Assembly: GCA_964353255.1 (NCBI GenBank)
Contig: CAYGVJ010000071.1
Location: 1 to 27,892 of the forward strand
Direction: 5' to 3'
Length of the DNA stretch: 27,892 bases
Source: VFZS01 sp964353255
Lineage (GTDB): Bacteria > Acidobacteriota > Terriglobia > Bryobacterales > Bryobacteraceae
Shown here: positions 6,590-13,990 of the stretch, piece after piece
Layout of the letters: every line of letters starts with the position of its first letter
Position numbering within the stretch: position 1 is the stretch's first letter
Translations under genes and position numbers: made by a program
Notes under the pieces: generated by a model
Told to the model about the DNA's origin: nothing
Seen by the model: only the letters and a program-made list of their open reading frames with translations
The model's database searches: none

Positions 6590-7247
6590 ACCGGAAGTTC
6601 CGCGCGAAGGCGTGCTTGGAGGCGCCCTCGGCGCGCTTGACCCACTTAGTGGGAATCTCGGCGGCGGTGCGGCCCAGCCGCAGCGGTTTGAGCAGCAGCT
6701 CGGCGCAGAACTCGTGCCCGCCGAACTCCCAGCGGACCTCTCGCAGCAGGTCCGCCTTGACGAGCTTGTAGCCGAACGTTATATCGTGGATGGAGGTCCC
6801 GTACAGGACGCGAAAGATCAGGTTGTACCCGTAGTTCAGCACAAGCTTCAAAGGGTCGTAGCCCGTGAACCCGCCGCCTGGCAACCACCGGCTGGCGCAG
6901 ACGATGTCCGCGCCGGTCTCCTCGGCCGCGCGCACCAGCGCCCCGGCGTCGTCGGGGTCGGTCTCCAAATCGCTCGATATGATCAAGGCGTGCGTGCCGG
7001 TCACCAGCGGAATCGCTTCGCGGTACGCCCAGCCGATTCCGGGCTTGTCGCTTTGGAGCAGCGTCTTGACCAGCGGCTCCGTCCGCGGCAGATCATTGCA
7101 CAGCTCCAGGCACTCCGGCGCTGATTTCGGAGACACCACCACTATGATTTCGTGCAGCGCCTCGCCGAGGCTGCGCTTCACTCGCGCGATGGACTCCACC
7201 AGCAGCGTGGTTTCCGAATACACCGGCATCAAGACACTGACTTTCAT
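6507..7247 (-). CDS. GT2 family glycosyltransferase, dolichol-phosphate-mannose synthase-like
   Basis: A 246-residue cytoplasmic GT-A enzyme. It starts MKVSVLMPVYSETTLLVESI, has IIVVVSPKS, the Asp-rich SSDLETDPDD in place of the usual DADLQHPP, then ADIVCASRW and DITFGYKLVKADLL, as in polyprenyl-phosphate hexose synthases. It would make a lipid-linked sugar donor, suiting the GT-C transferases upstream. The open frame extends upstream to 7490, but the ATG at 7247 has AAAGG before it and gives the family N-terminus; the extension is antisense-like shadow inside the previous gene. Its last codons lie in the 107-bp repeat and overlap a DUF5658 gene remnant on the other strand, so the final 30 residues may not be original. 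Confidence 0.85.
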   Translation of the reverse strand: MKVSVLMPVYSETTLLVESIARVKRSLGEALHEIIVVVSPKSAPECLELCNDLPRTEPLVKTLLQSDKPGIGWAYREAIPLVTGTHALIISSDLETDPDDAGALVRAAEETGADIVCASRWLPGGGFTGYDPLKLVLNYGYNLIFRVLYGTSIHDITFGYKLVKADLLREVRWEFGGHEFCAELLLKPLRLGRTAAEIPTKWVKRAEGASKHAFARNFRFASAAWKIRFTPRESLVAATPSASPPE

Positions 7248-7261
7248 GGTCCGATAGACCT

Positions 7262-8533
7262 TTACCCGCCCAAGATCCCTTTGCACGCGCCCAACCATCG
7301 GCGCATATAGTAACTCATCTGGTGAAAGTAACCGCGCGTGGCCTCGTTCCAGACCGGCCCGTGGATCTTCTCGACTACCTCGTCCAGCTCGTGACTTAGC
7401 GACAGATACGCCCCCAGGTGGGAATCCCCGGACAGCTTCACCTCGGCCAGCCACGGCAGCAGGTCTTCGAGCACCAAAATGCACGGCCACTCCCGCGTGG
7501 CGTCCCGCAGGTGGTTATGGCTGTTGCGGCGATGGTCGGCCACCGGGGTACCGGCGCGCACGAGGCCGCCCACCTGCTTCACGCAAGCCTGCGCGAAGTA
7601 ACCCGAGAAGATGTCGCCGTAACGGTCGATCGACGCGCCGCCAACCGGATACCCCATCCTGACGAAGTAGTACGACGGAATCGCCTCTCGTCGCAGCGCG
7701 GTGTTCTGGGTGTTCACCGGCGACCAGGTATTTAGACCCAGCACCACCGAATCGCCTTTGAACCCGACCACGTGCGGCGCGCTCACCAGCCAGGTGATGG
7801 CATCCACGTCGGGATCACACAGCCACAGACCGGCATTCATGTGGACCTCGGCTCGGCCTACAGTCCGAATGGTCGGGTGGTCGCTGCGCCGGGCGAAGTA
7901 CGGATACCCGCGGGGGTAGCAAGGGGCGGGCAGCCGTGAAAAAAACGGCGGACAGGCGAAACCGCCTGTCCCACGGTTGGCTAAGTGCTCTGATTGCAGT
8001 GTGGGACAGGCAGTTTTGCCTGTCTCCTCGAGCTCTGGCCCGATTTTTTCACGGGTTCCAGGCTGGTCGAACTCAAGCAAATCGCAAAAGTTGAAAAAGC
8101 GGTTCGGCGATTCGACAACTGCATGCTCGCCCTCGCCGGCTGTGACCACCGCGTGGGCTGCGAAGACATCCTCCTCCGGCAGGCAGTAGTTGTCGTCATC
8201 CAGCGAGATCAGGAAGTCCGCGCCGGAGGCCAGCGCCATCAGGAAACCGACGTTGCGGCGGTTGTCGGAATTGTAGGGCACCAGATACGCCGGCAGGCCC
8301 ACGCTGTTCAAGAAGGCCTCCTGCTCCTCGATGGACGGGCAGCGGCACCCCAGTCCCCGCTGCGACAGCTCCCGGCACCCGGCGAACACCGCGGGGGGCG
8401 TCTTCTGGTCCGGCACCACGATTACCTCGACCTGGCCCAGCCGCCCGTAGCGGGCGAAGTTGGCGTAGTACGTCTCCAGCACCGGCGTCTCGAAGATCGT
8501 GGTCAGCACCACGGTTGCTCTCGTGTCAGCCAT
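7262..8533 (-). CDS. Glycosyltransferase resembling GT75 reversibly glycosylated proteins
   Basis: A 423-residue soluble protein. LDDDNYCLPEED (Asp112-114), ESPNRFFNFCDLL, YPRGYPYFARR, DPDVDAITWL and SPVNTQNTALRREAIP match the GT-A fold seen in plant UDP-arabinopyranose mutases/reversibly glycosylated polypeptides and their bacterial relatives. It probably handles a nucleotide sugar, but the reaction is not predictable here. Residues 161-200, between FDQPG and the conserved LPAPCYPRG, are encoded by a palindromic repeat element and have no counterpart in the domain; the element kept the frame open. Whether the enzyme still works is uncertain. The GT2 gene starts 14 bases after its stop. Confidence 0.75.
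   Translation of the reverse strand: MADTRATVVLTTIFETPVLETYYANFARYGRLGQVEVIVVPDQKTPPAVFAGCRELSQRGLGCRCPSIEEQEAFLNSVGLPAYLVPYNSDNRRNVGFLMALASGADFLISLDDDNYCLPEEDVFAAHAVVTAGEGEHAVVESPNRFFNFCDLLEFDQPGTREKIGPELEETGKTACPTLQSEHLANRGTGGFACPPFFSRLPAPCYPRGYPYFARRSDHPTIRTVGRAEVHMNAGLWLCDPDVDAITWLVSAPHVVGFKGDSVVLGLNTWSPVNTQNTALRREAIPSYYFVRMGYPVGGASIDRYGDIFSGYFAQACVKQVGGLVRAGTPVADHRRNSHNHLRDATREWPCILVLEDLLPWLAEVKLSGDSHLGAYLSLSHELDEVVEKIHGPVWNEATRGYFHQMSYYMRRWLGACKGILGG
7934..8054. repeat. Palindromic repeat element inserted in frame in a coding sequence
   Basis: A nested inverted-repeat structure of about 121 bp. Outer arms CCGTGAAAAAA (7934-7944) and its exact complement (8044-8054) enclose two inner hairpins at 7951-7974 and 8001-8024, which are inverted copies of each other (two mismatches in 24) and each a small stem-loop around GACAGGC/GCCTGTC. 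It lies wholly inside the GT75-like gene and adds about 40 residues without a stop codon. No clear target duplication is visible. Confidence 0.85.
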
Positions 8534-8545
8534 AAGAGATCATCC

Positions 8546-10123
8546 TCAGGGACCCGGCGCGGTGCGCCCTTGCGACGGCGCTGTGACCAGAAACAGGAGC
8601 ACGTCGCGGTCCTGGGCGCGCAGCTCCACTTTTCTTCCGTCCGCCCGGAGTTGAGCCAGGAGCCACTCCAACTGCCCACTGGAATAATAGTAGACCCAGA
8701 ACGCCCGGTGCGAGGCAATGAAGCTCGCGTAGTCCTCGACCCGGATAGGCGCCCATCTCTTCAAGCCATGCAGCACCAGTTCGGGAATGAAGTCGGGCTG
8801 CCGCACCGCGACCTGTGGGTAGCTGAGGAAGCAGATGCGCGAAGTCACCTCCGGCGAACCATAATACGTCATTTGAAGGAAGCGGAGAGCGTTCGAGACG
8901 GCAATCGGGAGATCGTCGTCCTTGGGAAACGTCTCATGCCCGGCGCGCAGGACTGGCTGCTGCACGGGTGGAGGATACGCCTTGCCCACCACTTCTGCCA
9001 GCGCGAAGCAGCCCAGAAACGCCCCCAGCAGAGCCACCCCAAACACCGTCCGCGCGCGCGCCGCCAGGTGCAGGAGAAAGCCCGCCAGGCTCGCGCAGCC
9101 GATCACCGCCGGAATCCCGTACCGGTCCATGTAGTAGCCGGTGGCCGCGGCCGTGATGATCAGAACGAACACGGGCAGCAGCACAAACCCTACTACCGCA
9201 GCCATCTCATGTGTGGCCGGCCCCTCCCGAGGCGGCCTCTCCTCGGCGCGGCCCGCCTGGAGCCCGAGCTTCAGCGCCAGAGCCGCCACCAGCGCGCCTA
9301 CCACCGCCGCCGGAGCCGCCGGCCTCAGCAGGTAGGTATAGAACTCGATCATCCGCACCGGCGTTGGCTTGGTCCAGAAATCCGTGGATTGCGCCGAGTA
9401 GGAATACACATTTGCCAGAGCGCTGCGGATCAACGGCAGGTACAGGCCCAGCGGCGCCAACCCCAGCGCGAACATCAGCCACACCCAAAGGTCGATTCGC
9501 CGTCGGGTGAAAGAGCGCACCACTTCGCCCAGGGCGATGGGGCACACAATCAGCACCGCGTAGTAGTGGCTGGAAATAGCCACTGCCACGCTCAGCGCCA
9601 GCCCGGCCAGCGCCCACCTTCGCCCGCGCCCTTCCGCGGCCTGCCAGCACAACAGGGCCAGCCCGCTGAATCCCAGCACGAGCCCGTAGCCTCTGGCCTC
9701 GGAAGCGTACCAGTATGCGTACGTCAGCAGCGGGAAAACCATCGCGAAGGCCGCGTGAACCGCCGAGCACCGCCGCCGGACGAAGAAAAACAGGCACACG
9801 CACATGAGCCAGAACCCGACGATCGCCGGAAACCGCACCCCCAAGTGCCCTTCTCCGAACAAACTCATGGACCATCGCGTCAGCAGGAAAGGCAGGGGCG
9901 GATTGGTCTCATAGCCGGTAGCCAGGGCGGTCCAAATGTCCTGAACCCGCGGCAGCCGCGAGACGTGCCAGGTGAAGATCTCGTCAAACCACAAGGACCT
10001 CACCAGGGCGTTCATCACCGTTATGGCGAGGTACGGAATGGTGAAGAACCCCACCCACCACAGCGGACGTCTCTCCAGCTCCCCGGCGAAGCGGTCCGCA
10101 AAACGGCACAACCGCTCCTTCAT
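8546..10123 (-). CDS. GT39-like (PMT/ArnT family) membrane glycosyltransferase
   Basis: A 525-residue polytopic GT-C protein. The first outside loop carries the classic acidic pair in SLWFDEIFTWHVS (Asp47, Glu48), followed by GYETNPPLPFLLTRW, the Pro-Pro loop of the PMT/ArnT superfamily. Roughly eleven to twelve hydrophobic segments precede a soluble C-terminal domain. Such enzymes move a sugar from a polyprenyl-phosphate carrier to lipid, glycan or protein outside the cell membrane; the acceptor is unknown. ATG 10123 is preferred for its GAGG box eight bases upstream; an ATG at 10156, just after the previous stop, is an alternative. Confidence 0.85.
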   Translation of the reverse strand: MKERLCRFADRFAGELERRPLWWVGFFTIPYLAITVMNALVRSLWFDEIFTWHVSRLPRVQDIWTALATGYETNPPLPFLLTRWSMSLFGEGHLGVRFPAIVGFWLMCVCLFFFVRRRCSAVHAAFAMVFPLLTYAYWYASEARGYGLVLGFSGLALLCWQAAEGRGRRWALAGLALSVAVAISSHYYAVLIVCPIALGEVVRSFTRRRIDLWVWLMFALGLAPLGLYLPLIRSALANVYSYSAQSTDFWTKPTPVRMIEFYTYLLRPAAPAAVVGALVAALALKLGLQAGRAEERPPREGPATHEMAAVVGFVLLPVFVLIITAAATGYYMDRYGIPAVIGCASLAGFLLHLAARARTVFGVALLGAFLGCFALAEVVGKAYPPPVQQPVLRAGHETFPKDDDLPIAVSNALRFLQMTYYGSPEVTSRICFLSYPQVAVRQPDFIPELVLHGLKRWAPIRVEDYASFIASHRAFWVYYYSSGQLEWLLAQLRADGRKVELRAQDRDVLLFLVTAPSQGRTAPGP

Positions 10124-10161
10124 GCCCACGACCTCAACACGTCGATCATCACACATCGGTC

Positions 10162-11754
10162 CTACCCGCCCGGCTTCACCCGGTACACCGAGGCCCAGGC
10201 GGAGCGGTACACCAGTTCCAGCGCCGGGCTCTCGGCGATCATGCGTTGCACGCCAAACGGATCTCCCACCTCCGCTTCTCGCCCGCCGACGCTCAGCAGC
10301 ACGTGGCTCACCCCGTGCCGGCGCGCGAATTCCCCGGCGCCGCGATAGAAGGCCGAAAGCCCCTGCCAGTCGTTCCGGTATAGCAGTCTGGAGGGCACCA
10401 CGGGACGGTAGCCGTGCCGGCCGGTGTACAGGTACAGGACCGGCTCGTGACCGGTCAGAAACGTGGCGTCCTGCGGAAGGTTGTCCGCAATCCAACGGTA
10501 GGCCCCGCGCATCCCTGCCAGCGACTCCCGCGCGCCCGCCGTGTATCCCGGTGCGTGCCAGAGAGTAGCGGCCATGTTCGCCGCGCCCAGGACGGCAATC
10601 AGCCCCAGCACGGTCGCCACCGCGCACGCCCCCGCGATCCGCCGCAGCTCCGCGCTACGGAACCAGTCATGTGCCCGAACCGCCGCCCGTCGAAACTCCT
10701 CGCTGAAGCCCGCCAGCAGCAGCGGCAGCAGCGGCAGCAGCAATCGCACGTACCGATCTCCCAGTCCGAGGTTCCAGCCCTGGAGTAACAACAGGTAGCC
10801 GCCGGCAAAGAGATACGGAAAACGGGCAGAGGGCAGGGTGCTCCACGCCATCCGCGCACAGCCCCACAGGACCGCTACTCCCAGCACTCGCGCCAGAGCG
10901 CCCACGTCAAACACCATCAACGCCCTGCCGACGCCCTCCAGAGTTCCCGCCAGGTTCTTGACGATCAGCAGCGGCACGTCAGCCCAGCGGAAGCTGGCCA
11001 GGTGGAACCGCACGTAGTCGGTGTAGTACAGCAGGAGCGGGTCGCTGGTGTCGAGCTGGTGCGCGCGCACCCACAGGTGCCAGGCGGCCACGGCCGGGAA
11101 CATGGCTCCGAAAAACACCGCTGCCTGCGCATATCGTTTCCGCCAGGCGTAGTATAGCGGAGCGGCGACCAGCAACGGCAGGGCCGCGTTGCGCATCAGG
11201 TAGGCGGCCGCGCCCAGGGCGCCCGCGGCCACCGCCGTCCAGCGGGACGCGCCGGGCTCCCCCGCCCGCCGGCCAACCAGGAAGCAGGCCAGCAGCAGGC
11301 AGGTGAACGGCAACTCCGACATCAGGCTGATGCTGTAAAAGATCAGGTAGGAGTTCAGGCCCAGTAACACTACCAGAACCCGTGCGTGCGTCTCTCCGAG
11401 GCCCAGATCCGTGAACAGCTTCCGGCACAGCAGCAGGTACACGGGGAGCGCCAGCCAAGACAGCGCGGTAGCCAGCCGCAGGTTGGCGGGGAACTCCGGC
11501 GCCAGCTTCCAGATGCCGGCCAGCAACAGCGGATACAGCGGCGGATACTTGGTCTGGAAAGGCTGCTCCGGCAGGCTGAGGATACGGTAGCCGGAACCCT
11601 GGGCCAGGGATTTGCCGCAGACCCAGTAGATGCCGTCGTCATGGAACGCGCCCAGATGCGGCATGTCCAACGACTGGAAGGCTACGTACGCCGAGGGCGC
11701 CAGCGCCAGGCACACGATCAGCGCTTCCAACCAGGTCTTCCGCGCGCCCTTCAT
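10162..11754 (-). CDS. GT39-like (PMT/ArnT family) membrane glycosyltransferase
   Basis: A 530-residue GT-C membrane protein. The first extracytoplasmic loop has HLGAFHDDGIYWVCGKSLAQ with paired aspartates (39-40), then QPFQTKYPPLYPLLLAGIW, the PP-Y-P motif of ArnT-like enzymes. About eleven hydrophobic segments follow, then a periplasmic tail. A leucine-rich run near residue 350 is encoded by CAG/GGC-like repeats on the plus strand. Its ATG overlaps the stop of the DUF362 gene (ATGA), so translation is coupled; a GTG nine bases earlier is possible. It is distinct from the next GT39 gene, so the two probably add different sugars or act on different acceptors. Confidence 0.85.
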   Translation of the reverse strand: MKGARKTWLEALIVCLALAPSAYVAFQSLDMPHLGAFHDDGIYWVCGKSLAQGSGYRILSLPEQPFQTKYPPLYPLLLAGIWKLAPEFPANLRLATALSWLALPVYLLLCRKLFTDLGLGETHARVLVVLLGLNSYLIFYSISLMSELPFTCLLLACFLVGRRAGEPGASRWTAVAAGALGAAAYLMRNAALPLLVAAPLYYAWRKRYAQAAVFFGAMFPAVAAWHLWVRAHQLDTSDPLLLYYTDYVRFHLASFRWADVPLLIVKNLAGTLEGVGRALMVFDVGALARVLGVAVLWGCARMAWSTLPSARFPYLFAGGYLLLLQGWNLGLGDRYVRLLLPLLPLLLAGFSEEFRRAAVRAHDWFRSAELRRIAGACAVATVLGLIAVLGAANMAATLWHAPGYTAGARESLAGMRGAYRWIADNLPQDATFLTGHEPVLYLYTGRHGYRPVVPSRLLYRNDWQGLSAFYRGAGEFARRHGVSHVLLSVGGREAEVGDPFGVQRMIAESPALELVYRSAWASVYRVKPGG

Positions 11755-12704
11755 AACCGCCACGGGGCGAACTCCCGAATCAGCTCGAACGGCGTGGCCA
11801 CGCTCCGGATGGATTCACCCGCCTGTTCGATGTCTTCCTCCTTGAGGCGGCCCCCGGCCAATTCAAGATAACGCACTCGCGCCGGGTTCAGCCGCATGAT
11901 CCGGCAGCAGGTGGCATCCACGGCCACCGGGTCGGCGCCCGCCACCAGCACGCCGGCGGCCTTGGGCTTCCCCTGTATGGGGCCGTTGCCCTCCATGCCC
12001 ACTATGCCGTCCACGATGGTGAAGACCCGCGGGAACAGGCGGTGGAGGTCAGCAATGGATTCGTCGATTCCAGCCCAGTGGAGCACGTTCTTGGGCCATC
12101 CGTAGACGCCGCCCGGCACCACGCCGAACAGGTTCTTCATGCCCAGCGTGGCGCCCACCCAGTGGTGCGTTTTCATCTTGGGCAGGCTGACCAGCAGGTC
12201 GGCGCCCAGAACCGTGCGGGGCAAATAGAGCGCTTCGAGCCGCGAGCGAGGCCGTTCAAGCTTCACCCGGCTGATTTCGTCCAGGTTCAGGTCGGTGAAG
12301 ATCTCCTCGAAGCGGGGAATAGCATCGAAATAGCCCGCAGCTTCGGCCAGATCCAGCGTCGGTCGGCGGTGCCCGGGTCCCTCGGCGATGCGCACGTCCA
12401 CCGCCCCCAGAGCGCGAAACGCCTCGAGCGCCGCCGCCACCACCAGCGGGTGCGTGTTAATCGCCGTGGCGGAGTCGAACTCCACCAGGTTGGGCTTCAA
12501 GACGACCCGCTTGCCGCGCGCCTCGACTTTCTGCTCGGCCAGCACGCGGCGCATCAGCTCGTACAGGCTCTGCCCGTAGCCCGCCGCCCGGACAATCGAG
12601 ACCCGCGGCTTCACCACCGCCGCGCGCCGCCGCGAGCAGGCAGCCAGCGCCAGAGAAGCCGCCGGAACGCTCAACAGGTCGCGCCGCCGCACTTCAGCCC
12701 GCAT
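11751..12704 (-). CDS. DUF362 domain lipoprotein
   Basis: A 317-residue protein that starts with a twin-arginine-like and lipoprotein leader: RRRDLL, a short hydrophobic stretch, then LAAC with Cys23 as the likely lipidated residue. The body is DUF362: RGKRVVLKPNLVEF, NTHPLVVAAALEAF, AEGPGHRRPT, LLVSLPKMKTH and MKNLFGVVPG, with GADPVAVDATCCRIM near the end. The domain's biochemical function is not established; no ferredoxin cysteine motif is seen. Its ATG lies inside the terminal repeat of the palindromic element upstream, with only a weak GGTGAG as ribosome-binding site. It is coupled to the following GT39 gene by a 4-base overlap. Confidence 0.85.
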   Translation of the reverse strand: MRAEVRRRDLLSVPAASLALAACSRRRAAVVKPRVSIVRAAGYGQSLYELMRRVLAEQKVEARGKRVVLKPNLVEFDSATAINTHPLVVAAALEAFRALGAVDVRIAEGPGHRRPTLDLAEAAGYFDAIPRFEEIFTDLNLDEISRVKLERPRSRLEALYLPRTVLGADLLVSLPKMKTHHWVGATLGMKNLFGVVPGGVYGWPKNVLHWAGIDESIADLHRLFPRVFTIVDGIVGMEGNGPIQGKPKAAGVLVAGADPVAVDATCCRIMRLNPARVRYLELAGGRLKEEDIEQAGESIRSVATPFELIREFAPWRL

Positions 12705-12935
12705 TTCTCACCAGGCTTTTCCCACAACCGCACACACCGGGCTCCGTAGGGCGGGTCCCCTGACCCGCGGCCGGCCCCCAGGCCGGCCATTCTGCGGGGG
12801 CCCAGGAAGCCCACCTGGGGGTGGGCTTGCGGTCCAGGGGGACCGCCCCACAAAAACTAGATGACATTGGGCTCTCAGCCTGCCGAGCCCACACTGGTGT
12901 GGGCTCGTGCACCCAATTCCTGGCGAGAAATGCGG
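12699..12935. repeat. Cluster of palindromes bounded by inverted repeats
   Basis: The ends 12699-12715 and 12919-12935 are 17-bp inverted repeats (one mismatch) of CCGCATTTCTCACCAGG. Inside are at least five hairpins: 12746-12768, 12769-12788 (GGCCGG arms), 12809-12826 (GCCCAC arms), 12831-12844, and a perfect 22-bp palindrome at 12885-12906 with GAGCCCACAC arms. GTAGGGCGG and GGACCGCCCCAC further close 12746-12851 into a branched structure. No gene is present. It separates the squalene-repeat gene from DUF362 and supplies the DUF362 start codon. Confidence 0.8.
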
Positions 12936-12947
12936 ATTAGGCATGGC

Positions 12948-13817
12948 TCACCCGATGAAGAGGTTTCTACCCTGGGCGGCGGCCTCCGCCAGCAGCACCA
13001 GCGCAGCGTCAACGGTGTTCCGGCAGCGGACGCCCGCGGGTAACGCGTCGGCAGAGACGCCATGGACCGTCAGGGCGAGGCGCAGCCAAGCCAATCCTTC
13101 GGCGGACCGGCAGCGCCGGTAGGCTTCCTCGGCCACGCCGAGACTGCGCCCAAGTTGTGCGCGAGGAACGCCGCGCAGGGCCAGCAGCGCCACCCCGGTG
13201 GTCTCCGGGTATGAGCCGGCCTCGTATCCGAGCGCCCGCCAGGAGCCGTGGTTCCAGCCGCCATCCCGGCAGCGCCTGGCCAGGAGGAACGCGCGGCCCG
13301 CCTCCAGCCGCTCACGGACCTCGGCGGAGGGATTAGGTCGCGTGGCCTTCTCGAGCGCCAAAATGGTGAGCGCCGTCGGGACCACCCACGCCGCGGTGCG
13401 CGGGTAGAACGGCCAGCCGGGAAATCTCTCCGCGGCGTTCGAAGGCGTCCCCAGCATCCAGGCTCGGAGCCGGTGCAGCCAGCCCGATTCGCGTCCACTC
13501 TGCCGGAGCAGCCAGTCCGCGGCCCCTCCGGCGTCGCCCCAGCCGGAGCGTTCCCCCGAAAGCAACAGGGGTAGCGCGGTCACCCAGGTGCTGGTATCGA
13601 CTGCGGGGTGGGGGGGCCAGCCGCCGTCTCTGCGCTGCGCCCGCCGCAGCCACTCCAGGCCGCGCACCGTGGCTGCGCCCGCGTAGCCACAGGCTGCAAG
13701 CGCCAGGACAGCGTAGGCGGTCGGTTCAGTCCAGGAGCTGCCGCCACGATATCCCCAGCCGCCGTCCCGGCCTTCCAGCGCCAATAGGCTCCGAGGATCG
13801 CTCGCCACCAACCCCAT
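12948..13817 (-). CDS. Prenyltransferase/squalene-cyclase repeat protein
   Basis: A 289-residue soluble alpha-alpha barrel-type protein with at least three QW-like repeats: GRDGGWGYRGG followed by TAYAVLALA, RRDGGWPPHP with STWVTALPLLL, and CRDGGWNHGS with ETTGVALLALRG. These repeats occur in squalene-hopene cyclases and prenyltransferase beta-subunits. The protein is about half the length of a cyclase and lacks a DXDD catalytic motif, so cyclization is unlikely. No clear ribosome-binding site precedes the ATG; a palindrome lies just upstream and may have displaced the original leader. Its place between tadC and DUF362 in one direction suggests co-expression with both. Confidence 0.75.
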   Translation of the reverse strand: MGLVASDPRSLLALEGRDGGWGYRGGSSWTEPTAYAVLALAACGYAGAATVRGLEWLRRAQRRDGGWPPHPAVDTSTWVTALPLLLSGERSGWGDAGGAADWLLRQSGRESGWLHRLRAWMLGTPSNAAERFPGWPFYPRTAAWVVPTALTILALEKATRPNPSAEVRERLEAGRAFLLARRCRDGGWNHGSWRALGYEAGSYPETTGVALLALRGVPRAQLGRSLGVAEEAYRRCRSAEGLAWLRLALTVHGVSADALPAGVRCRNTVDAALVLLAEAAAQGRNLFIG

Positions 13818-13830
13818 ATTGCCGCGGGTG

Positions 13831-13855
13831 GGGCAGGCCCCTTGTCGGCCTGCCC
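13831..13855. repeat. GC-rich hairpin between small membrane ORF and squalene-repeat gene
   Basis: Perfect 9-bp arms GGGCAGGCC and GGCCTGCCC with a 7-base loop, preceded by GTG. It has the same plan as the hairpins at 7951, 8001 and 12746. There is no T-run, so it is probably a member of a dispersed palindrome family rather than an intrinsic terminator, though it may slow transcription between the Tad and glycan halves. Confidence 0.65.
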
Positions 13856-13863
13856 GGCGCCCG

Positions 13864-13965
13864 TCAGCCCTGCATCTTCCGCTTGCGGCGGCGCATGATC
13901 AGCAGCAACAGAATGCCTGCCGCCGCGACCCATAGGATTACCGACAAAATCGTGTTGTCCATCAT
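13864..13965 (-). CDS. 33-residue single-pass membrane peptide
   Basis: A short frame starting MMDN, followed by about 20 hydrophobic residues (5-24) and a strongly basic end containing RRRKRK, predicting one membrane helix with the C-terminus in the cytoplasm. The double ATG is preceded by AGGAGAGGAG, an excellent ribosome-binding site, which is the main reason to call it real. It starts 25 bases after the tadC stop in the same direction. I recognise no family; it could be a small partner of the TadB/TadC platform. Confidence 0.6.
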   Translation of the reverse strand: MMDNTILSVILWVAAAGILLLLIMRRRKRKMQG

Positions 13966-13990
13966 TCTCCTCTCCTTGGTGGTGGATTAC

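Noticed and set aside
7248..7490. Longer N-terminus for the GT2 gene
   Set aside because: The extension overlaps the 3' end of the GT75-like gene and lacks GT2 features; ATG 7247 gives the family start and has a ribosome-binding site.
7994..10348. A 784-residue open frame on the plus strand
   Set aside because: It is antisense to the GT75-like and GT39-like genes, Gln/Arg/His-rich and starts inside a repeat; no recognisable protein.
10719..10742. CAG/CGG-type microrepeat resembling a simple-sequence contingency locus
   Set aside because: The units are imperfect and encode a leucine-rich membrane helix of the GT39-like protein; no sign of a phase-variable tract.
12740..12910. Possible CRISPR array, because of several closely spaced palindromes
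   Set aside because: The hairpins differ in sequence and length, spacing is irregular, there are no constant repeats with unique spacers and no cas genes.
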